A stretch of DNA of 64,000 bases, taken from Hippasteria phrygiana. Lineage: Eukaryota; Echinodermata; Asteroidea; Valvatida; Goniasteridae. Positions 31,900-43,748 of the stretch are shown one piece after another. Positions within the stretch are counted from its first letter, which is position 1, and every line of letters starts with the position of its first letter. A program made the position numbers and the translations under genes. The stretch is taken from assembly GCA_037893225.1 (NCBI GenBank), contig JAZGUH010000409.1, forward strand, positions 496,001 through 560,000. Reading direction: 5' to 3'. Under the pieces are notes generated by a model. It was not told the DNA's origin. It did no database searches and saw only the letters and a program-made list of their open reading frames with translations.

Positions 31900-32650
31900 T
31901 GGAAGACCGAGACCGAGACCTAATGGCCCGAGACCGAGACCGAGACCTCGAGACCTTGTATGTCATTTACATAATAAAAGAATGCAAAAAGATCACAAAT
32001 TTCCATATGCATTATATGTGCAAAGGAGTATACATTGACATCAAGAATTTATTGACATCAAGAATAAGGCTGCGGTTACACGGTTAACTGACCATTTATC
32101 CAGTTACATGTTTACATTACATGTATATCGACATCTTGACTCGAAAAAACAATGTCCAGCTGTAGAAACGACCGCGATGGCTTTACGCGGTATAGAGTAC
32201 ACGCCGCTGATCGTAATACATGTACACGTAGTTCGTGTATTAGAGCATGAAGCTAATGCGCAACATGTACGTTTGCGCACGCGTACACGGCAAAGAAACG
32301 AGGTTTAACATGTTATGTACTGCACGTTTATAAATCTTTAGTCGAGTAGAGCGTACGTACTGTAATCGATTCTGTAAACAAGAAGTTGTCATATACTGCA
32401 CAATTATACATCTCGAGTCGAGTCGAGTCGAGTCGAGCGTGCTGTAATCGATTCTGCACATGTGCTGTTTGTATAAAATATTGGTGGTCTCGATACCGAG
32501 ACCAGCAAAATACCGAGACCACGGGGTACCGAGACCGAGACCGAGACCGAGACCACAGGGTACCGAGACCGAGACCGAGACCGAGACCAGGAAAAACTGG
32601 TCTCGAGACCGGTCTCGAGACCGAGACCGGTCTCGAGACCTACAACACTG
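31810..32650. mobile_element. hAT-type element with GAGACC arrays, 841 bp
   Basis: The ends CAGTGTTGTAG and CTACAACACTG are exact inverted repeats, flanked by a perfect 8-bp duplication TTGATTTG (31802-31809 and 32651-32658), which is diagnostic for hAT-type insertion. Two arrays of CCGAGA/GAGACC hexamers lie just inside (31826-31956 and 32500-32640), and a GTCGA array at 32410-32437 sits in a central part with two related TGTAATCGATTCTG segments. No transposase is encoded; the R-D and P-R open frames are products of the hexamer. Confidence 0.85.
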
Positions 32651-32659
32651 TTGATTTGG

Positions 32660-34400
32660 CTCCCCGTCACTTTTCTGTTGAAACGAGGAGTCGAGGACGA
32701 CTCCAACTAAATACGTTTTACCGGTATAACTGATGCATCCATTGCAAATTATAGTGCTCTGTTACAGTGGCCTGCTGCATCCGATCGTCTCTTGTGTAGT
32801 ATTTCCTGAATGCACTTCTTCACAAAGAAAACATGAAGAAGCGCAATTCGCAGAATTAACATTTTGCCTGATAATTTCATTTGAAGGATATAGTAATGCA
32901 ATAATTAAGCGTTTAGAAATACTGTGCCGTGCGATGCGCAGAGTTGGAAAGTCGATTCGTGTTCCGAATATGAACATGCCAGCCAAGCGACCTCCATCAG
33001 GCGTCCTCTAATCAACCACTTATTTTTTCTTATTCGAGTTGTGTGACTCAGCACGAAAGTTTACATGCGATGAATTTCAACACAGCAACTACACTTATCG
33101 GGATGACACTCGGCTTCTTCATTTGACAAGTAGTCCAGGCTTCCAGAGATACTGCGTGATCATACAAATGTCTTTGGCTTGTTTAGAAGCAGTCAAGAAA
33201 CATTTATTCTAAACAGGAAAAGAACATTTTGCGAGCATAGCTAATTTGTGTATCCCAGTCTCAATGTATCCCTTGATCCACTGAAATTATTGCCCAGCTT
33301 ATTACATACATTCCGTGAGAATGTAACCATGGAAAATATGTAGTTTTGAAGCTTTCTTAATCCACAAGGAACACCAAAATGATAACTATTGCAAGGACAT
33401 TGATGTATGCAATACTAATCATTTACAATAGCAGGTGGTCAACCAACTTAAAGGACAGATTCTACTGACTCTTTCAATTAAAAAAGCCTTTCGATCCAGG
33501 GTGGTTCATCACCTGGTTTTATCCCGGCCCCTGGCCTTCGATTTTTGCTCGCGACTTACGCCCACTCCATCAATATTCACTCCGTCAAATACAGGGTCCG
33601 CAGCATGATTATATTCCAGCATCCGTGGGTAAGGAATGAAAAGTCACGAAGACATCTTCAAGGTAGGGGGACGGGGGGATGTTTAGTAGCGTCGTGTTGC
33701 TCAGAGCTGGCCGGGCTGGTCCACCAACCGACGGGGTCAATCAGCAATAAAAGGAGGGCTGAGAAATTAGAAACACGACAGCGTAAAATCGAAGAACACA
33801 GGCACGGGGCGAGAAATCGAAGTAGGAAGCAGCAGGTCTTTAGTTGGGACTGGGGGGCAATACAGGAGCACTCTGGCGTAGCTTTACCGAATAAATACGA
33901 TTAGCGTACGGACTGAGCGAGTGGTTGACACCAAACAGCCCCAAGCTAAGCTACTGTCAGATGAGCAAGTCTTTCTCCGAGCTGCGTAATATGAGGTCAG
34001 CGGGGGAAAAAGTCTCGGCAAATAACCAAAAGGCCAATCAAATGCAATGCTCATTTCTTTCGTAGGATCCTGGAAAGAGGATTTTGTTGACCGTTCCGTT
34101 CTCTGATCTGGCGTGCGCGCAACAGGTAACACGTCGTTGGTGGTCTGGGCACGTACAACGAACGTCCTCTAAATCCGCGTGCGCAATCCGGAAATAGAAA
34201 TAACAGGATCAACGCAACAGAAGGATTTGCGATCAACCTCTAGACGGTCTGGGTGCTTGCTTAATCTCTCTGCACACTTCGAGAGGCTGGGCTATAGGTA
34301 GTTTCGATCATGTTACACTCCGGTGGTTTCATTACCTGGCGGAAAGACGTCACAGACCGAGACCCTTTTTCCCAGAAAGAAAAAAAAATGATTGGCTAGA
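32660..34400. other. Unassigned DNA upstream of the receptor
   Basis: Several medium open frames exist on both strands (for example + 33545-33904, basic and polar) but none has a recognisable domain. It probably lies within the receptor's 5' intron if the donor at 34407 is real. Confidence 0.35.
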
Positions 34401-34430
34401 ACTCACCTGGTCACCATAATGAAAAAGCAA
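34401..34430 (-). other. Candidate splice donor of a receptor first exon
   Basis: The minus strand reads ATGGTGACCAG|GTGAGT at 34410-34401, a near-consensus donor. It is the best such site I noticed between the receptor and 35 kb on the correct strand, implying a ~3.4-kb intron. There is no transcript evidence. Confidence 0.25.
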
Positions 34431-36060
34431 TAGCTGTAAAATAGAACCAGAACAAAACAACAGCCAGGTGCACCAAATCATGCCTAATACAAGTTTGATT
34501 GTAAGGTTGCACTAATTAACCCTAACCCCCAAGAGTGTATGCAAAATCATCAAAAGGTCCCACCCACCTTATGCTAAATGCGGCACAAAACCAAATAGTA
34601 CACTGCATTATATAGTACACTGCAATACTATAGTTGCGCATGGGCATATACTATATAGCGACGCCACCCTTCGGTAAACACAACAGATGACGTCACTCTA
34701 ATAACGCGCCCTCTGTTGAATTGAATGCAACATGTTAGCATGATCTGAAAATTAGATGTCACAAACTATATCTAACACATGTACAATAATACATAAGATA
34801 CCGGGTATTTGAATTAGCACGAGGCATCAAGAAACTTGATTCTATTATGGAAGGGTCTATGATGACGCATCTCCTTAACAATGGAGCATGCAAAAAAGAA
34901 TAACAAGAAAACGAATTAATAAAGACTGAAGTTTACAATAGTATGATAGAATGAAAAAAGGGATATATTGAAGTTGATTCACCTTACAATGAACTATTGG
35001 AGGAATGTTGGCCTACGTGTCTTTGAAAAATTATGCCAAATACAAAGCAAAGACATGTCATCCAAGGCCTATCAGGCCATAGGCAGAACATGTTTTGTGC
35101 ATGTAAGAAGAGCACATTAATAAACACTGCATTCTTTTTTGCTATTATACGGCATTTCTCGTCGGCTGTACAAGTCATGCACCAACACGTTCGGGCTCAG
35201 CTTTCCAACGCCTATGGCTCAAGTGCCAGAGTAATTGGTACCGTCTAAGACATTCTCCCCTTAAGGCTCTGAGGAATATCAGATTAGCAGCAAAATTGAA
35301 TCATTTCTGCTTAAAAATACAGTGACTCTCCGTTAGCGGTTAAATGCCAACTCGTATATCAACTGTAGCCGCTCGGTGTTTTCGAGATGGCTTATTTTAT
35401 CGTCAAGGTCTTTATAATAAGAATCTACTTTATTAATTCAAATCAGTGTTTAAGACTGATTGAAAATGCGACAACACAACTAACAGGTTTACAGACATTG
35501 CCCCAATTCTTTTAATAAGTAAATTAGAGGTATATCATTCACGAAACGGGAGGAGGGCAGAGAGAATTTCCAACGTACAGTTAGAGCCAAAGACGATGTC
35601 TCCATATTCCTTCCCTTTTTTAAACAAACAAACAAACAAACAAACAAACAAACAAACAAACAAACAAACAAACAAAAGTATTTTTTTGCCTATTCCTCTC
35701 TAGCAAAACTCTTCGCACAAATTCTTCTATAGGGTCGTTATTTATGGCGGCCTTATGCAGTGGCATTATAAGAGGCTTTTTGTTTTCAGAAAACAACTTT
35801 CAACATTTGGTTTATACCCTTTTGGTTACTACTTCGGAACACAGGGACTCTATGCTATTCTTTCAGAACATCGGTTCTAAAAGTCAACCTTACTGCTCAC
35901 CTAAGTCATAAACTGGGTCAATTACTGCAATTGCCCAACCTGAAATGATCGCAATGTTAGAAAGATATTAAGGTTTGTAAAATTCAGGGACGCCGATTAG
36001 GTTCGAAAAATTCGGACCATTTAAATTCGGAGTGGTGCCCTTGGCGCTTTGGTGAGTACA
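34431..36060. other. Unassigned DNA, AAAC microsatellite
   Basis: It contains about thirteen AAAC units at 35623-35676. No gene recognised. Confidence 0.4.
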
Positions 36061-36191
36061 GGCTGCACTATGTGCGGCGCCAGTCTGAAGGTCCGGATTC
36101 GGGTCTTTTCCTCATATCTCCGTAAATATTACACATTATGAAAGGATTTTCACACTCGGACTTTAGAAATAGGTTAACTAACTAACCAAAG
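36061..36191. repeat. Dispersed repeat, copy B (partner at 25.04 kb)
   Basis: Shares TGTGCGGCGCCAGTC, GGTCCGGAT, ACACATTATG and TAACTAACCAAAGA with 25041-25200 in the same order. Confidence 0.5.
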
Positions 36192-36242
36192 AAATTACAT
36201 TTTGGGGGATTTTAGGGTAATGTGTGCCTTTATCGGGCCCGT

Positions 36243-36314
36243 CACAGTTTTCACAAAGACACAAATTCCCTATTTCCTCAGTACACTAAATTTGTCTCTT
36301 CGTGAAAACTGTGA
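36243..36314. repeat. Small hairpin, ~72 bp
   Basis: CACAGTTTTCACAAAGACA at the left pairs with GTCTCTTCGTGAAAACTGTG at the right with two differences. One arm recurs at 13968-13992, so it is likely a tiny mobile hairpin. Confidence 0.5.
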
Positions 36315-36319
36315 CATTA

Positions 36320-38119
36320 TGTACAGAGACTGCGGAGCACATGGAATCCATGCAGAGACAGTGTTAAGACGTCTCTAAATTTGCCATGGATATTTTAATA
36401 CCAATATGAACTTCAAGAAAAATCTCGAACACTTTCAGTCGAAATGAGCCGTTCAATTTACATAATACCAACACAAGATATCTCAATATTTATCACGTTA
36501 ATTAGTAGGCATTGTGAATAATAGTAGCCGCTGAAACCTATGATTATTGAGCTAGTGTTCAATAAGGAGACTGTTTTTTTCAACTTCCTATTACCATTTG
36601 GTTATTGCGATCTCGGATAAGCAACCGATCGGGCCGAACTGCAAGGAGAAATTGGTGATATTCAGACCAGAATTTTAAGGAGCGAATTCATGTTTAAGAA
36701 ATAAAACACAATGTTTGCTTAAGATCTCTCTTACCGATACCCGGGCAACCACTGTTGGAATCCAAACCACGCGATGCGACCTGCATACGAGTGAAAATTA
36801 AATGACGCACGGCAAGAGACGTTTTATACCAGAAAAGCACACCGTACCGATGAACCAACTAATGGTGCATGGAACCTCTCTCTTGTCTAATTGGAAGAGG
36901 ATAGAAAATCCTATCGATCCGTTAAATAGTGCAGGTGAGTTCAGTAATCACGCAAGCAAATGGAAGCTGAAAGGTCACAGACGATATGTATTCCCGTCCA
37001 AACTGTAACTTTCCCACGAAATGTTGACACAGATCGTCAGCGATACGAAGGCCGTTGGTTTGGCGATATACACGGTAGAGTTGAATGAGAACGACACTTC
37101 ATCGATTATAAAAACACACCATCAACAAATACGTTTCCTTTTGCAGAGCCTGTATTTAACCAACTACAATGCACCACTTGTTTGCGGTGTCCTATTCGAG
37201 CTATTGTGTGCGTGAAGAGTGAACTTGGCCTCTAGCTTTTGAAATGTCAGAACGGCTCAATGCTCATCATGCACGGGATTTTGTAAATGCTTTCAATGTG
37301 CCAGCAACATGGAATGCGGAACTCATGCTTCCCCAACAAGCGTCAATTGGTCGGTATGAATCACGACCGCACCACTTTTATTTAAAACATCAATTTATTT
37401 AAAACATCATTGGCTTCTGTATTTATTCGAATATGGGTAGAGGCATTATTAATGTCTTGCAGTGGACTAGTTACCCATCCCGACCCTATTCATACTGTGA
37501 AGAGATTAGCTGGTCTTGTTTCAGTGTGAGGGGCTGGTTCTTCCACATAATCTTCTGTAGCTCACACCTCGAGTGCCCTAGGGCTTGTGATGGGCGATTT
37601 GCATAAAAAAGTAAAGAAAACGACCAGTATATTGACAAAAAAAGTAGTGAATCATCATGTTCGGTTTAGCAAGAAAACCAATGTCATGTTTTTCTTCTCC
37701 CAATTTTTCCCTGTTCGGGATTGCTTGTAACTGAGAACCGTACTGAACTCTGTTTCTCTTGCAAAGCTTAATCTAATAACGATGACGTCACTATGGGAGA
37801 CCTTGTTGATTAATTTTACCACACCACATGGCCCCTCTGAGTCACCATAGCACTTAAAGTTAGATCAGTCGACATGAAATTGTTCCTTGACAACATTTCG
37901 TGTCTTGGATTTTAAAATACATGTAGGCCTACTATGCTCTTCATGTCCCATTGGAATGGAAATCATATCAATATATCAATGCATCTGAACTGTGCTAACA
38001 ACGGCATTCCTTTTGGATTTCTATTTCACATCAAACAAACCACAAGGTTTCACTAGTTAAAATGATCATGCTTTTTATGAGGGTGCTGTTGCTGTGATGT
38101 CAATCAAGACACATGATAC
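36320..38119. other. Unassigned DNA
   Basis: No conserved frame, paired repeat or RNA gene seen. Confidence 0.4.
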
Positions 38120-38122
38120 ACA

Positions 38123-38264
38123 GGGCCTGTTTGTTTCACCCAGATCCGGATCTCGATCAGTGATCCATAGGTTGGTTCACACACAAAATCCCGCTTAATA
38201 GATGAAGCGAACCAGCGCTTGGATCACTAAAAAAGATCCGGATCTGTGTGAAACAAACAGGCCC
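38123..38264. mobile_element. GGGCCTGTTTG MITE, copy A (142 bp)
   Basis: GGGCCTGTTTGTTTCACCCA at the left pairs with GTGTGAAACAAACAGGCCC at the right; GATCCGGATCT follows in both arms. ACA flanks both sides. The copy at 44875-45014 shares ends and the GTTGGTTCACACAC...GCGAACCAGCG core. Confidence 0.75.
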
Positions 38265-38267
38265 ACA

Positions 38268-38945
38268 GTTTAGACATAGCACTAAAATGAATCAAAATTA
38301 GTCAAGTTTTCTGACCTGAAGATTCCCTGACGATTCCCTGACGACTCTTGATAAATCTTAGGTCAGATAGCACCCACGTTCTAAAATTCCTAAATGTCAA
38401 TCTGAGTGACGTCAGTGGCATCATTCAAAAACTACCGTACTCTTGCAAAAACTCTGGTCGGCAAAATACTGCAGGAGTGTGGCAATGATTTTTGAGCTTC
38501 AATTTATAAATGAGAATTCAAACATTTCAGGATCAACAACGGACCTGACAGAAATGTTTAATTGACGAACATCAACGATAATATCTTAATGTTGACGAAA
38601 AACTTCGGACATTTTCATAAAACGAGGAATTCCTTCGATTTTGGTCACGTGGAACTTGCCGGTTACCTGATCTTCGAATCACATAGGATATTCAGATTCG
38701 TCAGGTCAAGAAGTAACCAGACTAAATCAAACTGTAGCAGTTTGGAAATGTTTGCTTTTTGACATCAGGCCAAATCTTTACAATCAATTTTAATAATGCG
38801 TTAGATATAGAAGTTAACCAAAAGAGAAAATATTCGGTCGGTCGAACACGCCATCATCAACACGCCACGGCTGCTGATTGCAAATTAGTACGCATAACTA
38901 AATTTATTCCATTTCTGTTCTATGTATTCCATTAATTCCATTTCC
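38268..38945. other. Unassigned DNA
   Basis: No feature recognised. Confidence 0.35.
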
Positions 38946-38987
38946 CCCCACAGGCTCTCGGAAAGCACTGGCCATACAGTACTTTTT
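38946..38987 (+). repeat. 5'-truncated SINE tail
   Basis: CCCCACAGGCTCTCGGAAAG then CACTG...CATACAGT matches the tail of the SINE at 40209-40260. Confidence 0.6.
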
Positions 38988-39340
38988 GTAGTATACAACA
39001 TTTGCAAACATCAAAAAACAAAACTACTGAAATATTACAAAATACCGTACTAGAAATCATGACACCCGGTGTGCTGCCATTTTCAAGAAAGGTGGAAACT
39101 GATGTCGTTTTCCAACGATTGTCGGCCGTTGGAAATGGTCTAGTTCACCGACCTGACTAATGGCCAGGTAACAAGACTACAAGAACATATTCTTTTCTCT
39201 GTTTTCCCAGCATCTATGCACACAAACCTTTAAACATGTCAGTGTTACAGTATTTTCTAGCACGCTATAAAATACTAACCCCCAAAGCTATTTATTTCTG
39301 AAAATTACAGCAAAAGCAAATGATGTATACTACCTTTAAG
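38988..39340. mobile_element. GGTAGTATACA TIR element, copy A
   Basis: TGTAGTATACAACATTTGCA at the left pairs with TGATGTATACTACCTTTAA at the right. The interior shares ACATCAAAAAACAAAACTAC, CAACGATTGTCGGCC and CACGCTATAAAATACTAACCC with 60704-61136; parts match 56521-56700 and, inverted, the 15.4- and 58.4-kb elements. Confidence 0.65.
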
Positions 39341-39429
39341 ACATTACATCATGCCCGACGCAAATTTCATTTTTACATTGATTACGCGGGTCTCGGTGGT
39401 GCATTGGATTCGAATGGGTCAACCGACTT

Positions 39430-40265
39430 CGGGCAAGCTCAGTGGTGGAATGGCTAAGACGTCTGTAATGCCTCAGTCACACATCCACCGGTTCGGGATA
39501 AGGCGCCCGTACGGGCCCAAATTTCGTAAAAAATTTGCAAAATCTCACGGCGTCCGCAAGGGTGCCGTGGCTATCCTGCGGGCGCCTTGGCGTTCCTTCC
39601 TCGCCGTAGGGCGCATCGGGAGCTTTTAGCGTGGAGTCAAAAGTTCACGATGTGTCGTAGAAATTTTGACTGGCCGTAAGCCCGTATAGACGCGTCGTAG
39701 ACAGCATCGCACGGGCACCGCACGGGCCCAGTACGGCCCCCGCAGCATTCGTACGGATGCCGTACGATTTTGGGACGGAATTTCGGGCCCCTCAAATCGT
39801 ACGGCACCCGTACTATTTCCAAGATTATTGTACGAGTATCTTACGATGTCCGTGCGAGTCCCTCACGAGCCCCGTACGATGTATACAAATCGTACGGGTA
39901 TCTCACGGCCTCCGTCCGACTCCTGTCCGACTGCCGCGCGGCGTCCAAGATTCCCTTGCGGACCTGGCGCGGCGCCCTCGCGGCTTACACACGGGCACCT
40001 CGCGATTGGAGTCGAGAAAACTTCAAAGGGCACCGCACGGGCACCGCCAAATATGTGACTGCTACACACGGATGCCGCAGACCCCTGCGATACCCCGATT
40101 TCCAAAAATCTTAGAAATCCGCCGTATGTAGAAACATTCGTACGGGGCCCGGTGGATATGTGACTGAGGCATAAGCATGAGGTCGTGGGTTCGAGTGCCG
40201 CCCGAGTAATTCGGTATTTTTCCCCACAGGCTCTCGGAAAGCACTGAGCATACAGTGCTTAATAC
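39430..40265 (+). repeat. tRNA-derived SINE, split by TIR element 3
   Basis: Joining 39430-39468 to 40175-40265 gives a tRNA-like head: CGGGC at the 5' side pairs with GCCCG at the 3' side, the A-box area is GTGGTGGAATGGCTAAGACG and the B box GGGTTCGAGTGCC. A body with TTTCCCCACAGGCTCTCGG follows, and a truncated copy of that body is at 38946. The inserted element sits in the region of the anticodon arm and has duplicated TAA. Confidence 0.7.
39469..40171. mobile_element. TIR element 3: TAA duplication, 11-bp-periodic interior
   Basis: TGCCTCAGTCACACATCCACC at the left and its complement at the right (one difference over 23 bp), flanked by TAA at 39466-39468 and 40172-40174. The interior is composed of words like CGTACGGGTAT, CTCACGGCCTC and CGTCCGACTCC; starts at 39851, 39862, 39873 and again 39891, 39902, 39913, 39924, 39935 step by exactly 11 bp. 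No coding frame; overlapping open frames on both strands are a consequence of the repeat. Confidence 0.82.
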
Positions 40266-40274
40266 ACTACGTCG

Positions 40275-42620
40275 GGAAAGTAGACTAATTACTGATGCAA
40301 TTTCTATTGGCTTTCCCTCATCCGTTGGAACGAAGTTGGTTAATTCTGTCGCTTTAAAATTTATCCTTTATTAAGTTGAACATTTAGAAAGACGTTAAAA
40401 ATATATATTATATATTTCTGTTAAGAATGGTCAAATGTAAGAATGTATTGTCAAAGTGACAATAATAAATGTTAAGATGTGAATTAAATTTAATTTAGGC
40501 CTAACTGTTGTGCTTCAGTTATTTACTGATTGTTTTGTAATAACATTACGTATATGCGTTTATCTTTAGTAAGTTAAACCATTCCTTTTTTCAACCCGGG
40601 AGAAAAACACTATCTGCATATATACGAAACCTCCTAAAACAAAATCTAAAACGTGAACTGTATATGACCACTGCATAAAGAGGCTTACTCCTTCAGGTGT
40701 TTGTGGATATTTTTCCAATATCCAGCTATCCGACTTAAGATCTTATCAGGCTAGGCCTATACACACGAATTTGGTAGGCAGGGAATATGAAAAGTAATAT
40801 CAGGCTTCGCATGAGTGCTTAAAGCTATCTTACTAAGGTACCCAGTTGATTTCATTAAATTCTGTACATTAGGTCTGTTACGGCCAGGGATTTAAAAGAA
40901 GAGAATTGCCCTGATTCTATATGGATTTTGATTTACTTAAGTGTTGCTATTTGTAGAAAGCGAAAGAATCGGAATAACTTCAATCAATACATGTATTGTT
41001 GTGCCAAAGGGAAAAGAATCATACAGCGTACGTCCAACATCACAAATAACAAGAAGCCATATCTTTTGCAATGAAAAGATTGGTGTCAAGATGGGTGTAC
41101 TGTAGTTTCTTTACAATTCTCCCTAATTGTTGTACACCTCCTGACCTCCTAGAATGATTTTACAAACTGTTTTTGATGAATCCGGCTCAGAAAATGAAGT
41201 AAGTTCATGTGTTATGTAGTTAGCCAAAACTTCCTATGTTTCCACAGATGGTGAACATTTCCTGCCTCAAATGTTGACAGTCATGTCTCTGCGCAATTAA
41301 TAAATGACCGGTACGCAATATTAAGCACGCTGGATTCAAATTCATTCGCTCGGGGAGGCATACACATTCTTATTGCGCACACATTGTCTGCATGATGGTG
41401 ATGATGAGGAAGGATTCGCTTGATTTACTTTGTGCTAATTAATTTTTCATAAATTGTGGAGACAGGTGCCGGCGTGTCGTCCGGCTGGCTTAATTACACT
41501 TTGTCCTTGGAGGGGCAAACACCCAGGTTTGCATATACTCTCCCCCGTACGGTGTTTGCAGTAAATGCGTGTATCAACACAGCGGGAAGACCGGGTACAG
41601 GGTACCCTATCAACTCTCTTGCTACAGATGACGCAACGGCGATTTTTTGACACTTTCCCGTGCGGGATAACATTTCAATCTGGCCCCGTTATAGTGTGAA
41701 TGGCACGCCCCTCTGCGAGATGGGAAAATGAGAGAGGGTCCAGTCGTATCCGGTTAAGGCATGATGACTCTGGTTATCTTAAAGCACGTGGAAGAGACAC
41801 CATACAGTTAATGGGTTTTCAACTTGAAAGGCATGGAAACATTTCAATAATGAAGACAAGATAGTCCATATAAACAGATAGAACCTTTAAATAGAAGAAT
41901 GTCGAATTTGCGAAATCTTCTCATATTAATTTGAGCTATTCTATCTGTTCATTTTTACAGGGTGTCCTAAAAGAAGTATACACATTTTTAAATTCATATT
42001 ATCGCAAAACTACTGAATATTTCAGAAAAAGACAAATGTCTAGAAAGGGTAGAATGTCCTCTGTCCAATGGTATTAGGTCCATTATGTCATTGCCATGAA
42101 TGACTGAACAAACAAGACGAAAATAAGTAGAACAAAGCAAGACTAGTTGTATGGACACTAAACTTGGTGGGGAAAATAGTTTCCTACATTTTTTATGAAA
42201 TAATACACTGCTTCAAACTACTTGCTAACTGGAATGACATGAAGTATACATGTACAGTTTATACAAGTTAGGAGGTCCTGATGTTTCGATGCTAGCAAAA
42301 TCTTTCTTAAATGTTAAATGACAGGGGGAATGAGGAGGTTTGAAGCACATGTTTAAGTTTAAGTTGAGATCCACTGCACTCCGTATTTACATGTACATTG
42401 TAGCCCCTATACGTGTGCCCGAAGTGCCGATTGTCGTATAATCTCTCTGGATTTTGAGGTAATTCTCGGCATGCGCACTAGTTCTGAGCATGCGCACGAC
42501 TGGTGAGAACAATGGAAAAGGACCGGTATGTCTCAAAAGTCTCCCACACTCTATAGGTAAAACTAAAAGGCCTGAGGAAAAACGTGGCCGATGTCCCCTC
42601 ACACAGTCTTGTTTAACAGT
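40275..42620. other. Unassigned AT-rich DNA
   Basis: A sequence CAGGGTGTCCTAAAAGAAGT at 41958 resembles a transposon end, but no partner end was found. No gene recognised. Confidence 0.35.
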
Positions 42621-42624
42621 TAAA

Positions 42625-42830
42625 ACTCCTTGCGTACGGAAGACGCCAAATGGCGCAAAAAGAAACAGTGCCACCAGGCCGGATGACGCCATTTGCCGCT
42701 GTTTGTGCAGTTTCAATCCATTGTTGGATTATTGTGTATGTTACGCTTGACTGCACAAGAACATTGTGGCCGTTTCGCTTGGCTGCACAGGCCGCCCCGG
42801 CACCCCAGCGCATCACTACTCAAGGGGTTT
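42625..42830. mobile_element. Single-unit TTAA element, 206 bp
   Basis: TTAA lies directly before AACTCCTTGCG and directly after AAGGGGTT, so the 4-bp duplication is intact. The whole unit matches either arm of the palindrome at 26577-27010. Terminal inverted repeat is only about 9 bp, and there is no coding frame. Confidence 0.75.
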
Positions 42831-42899
42831 TAAGCAGACGTGCTCGTCATAAGGACAACACGTCACATGCTAGATGTATCCTCAATCACATAATACGTT

Positions 42900-43745
42900 A
42901 CTGAACTTATACTTTGATATGTCTGATATCAAAGTACAGTGTCTGATGCAAGGCCTACCTCAATAATCAAGATGTTCTGGTTCTTGTCTTCTGTAATATG
43001 ACGTGAATTTACACGCGGAAGTAGGCCCTCTAGTGTAATTATGGCTAAAACCTAATCTTTAGGCCTATGCAAGCAAGCATAAACGGGCGAGGGGTTTAAA
43101 CTTTCTAACTGACCTTTCGATGTTGTTCGATTTCTGACCCGCTCGTATGTCCATTTATCTCCATGCCTCAGCTTTTTGTCCATATCGTTATTAAAATCAA
43201 TCGGTTCATGTTTCCCTGTTGCGTAAAATCTTAATCAATATCTTTATGCCCAACATCAAGAATGCAGTCGTTCAATGCAAACGGTGCACGTGTCATGTTC
43301 CCACAATTACTTATGCAGTATTATTGAAAACCTACAGGGACGGATCATAACATTAATTGTTTTCAGGCCAGTTAATAAATAACATGTTAATTAAGTGGTT
43401 TTAAAATTGACCTTGAGGTGAAAAAGCCAATAAAAGCCAAGGCGATATTTGTACCGCTTTTAATGAGTTTACCTACAGATATATATACCGGTATACAATG
43501 TGAGGAGAAAGGCAGGCTTTTGGTCAAAGGGACATGCCATGAAAACCAGGCGCATCAGTTGTTAAATTCTCGCAGCTAATGACTCAAATACTGTCTTTCA
43601 CCATCTATTTTAGTGGTTTATTTGACGTTATTAATATTTCAAAAGTCATATCCTCAATATATTGAGTGACCCCCACATCACAGCTTAGTCAAAGGTCATT
43701 AAGTTAGGACGTGATCCCTGGCTATATATGACATTGACATTGGAG
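42900..43745. other. Unassigned DNA
   Basis: No feature recognised. Confidence 0.35.
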
Positions 43746-43748
43746 ACC

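Noticed and set aside
31826..32640. CRISPR-like array
   Set aside because: The repeats are hexamers without unique spacers, inside a eukaryotic transposon; there are no cas-like genes.
31736..32733. Arg/Asp- and Pro/Arg-rich open frames (SR-like proteins)
   Set aside because: They are translations of GAGACC hexamer arrays inside a hAT-type element and are open on both strands.
39351..40244. Overlapping open frames of 60-124 codons on both strands
   Set aside because: The 11-bp CG-rich array lacks stop-forming words, so open frames arise in several phases; no codon bias or domain.
41958..42350. Transposon starting CAGGGTGTCCTAAAAGAAG
   Set aside because: The end looks familiar but no inverted partner or transposase frame was found.
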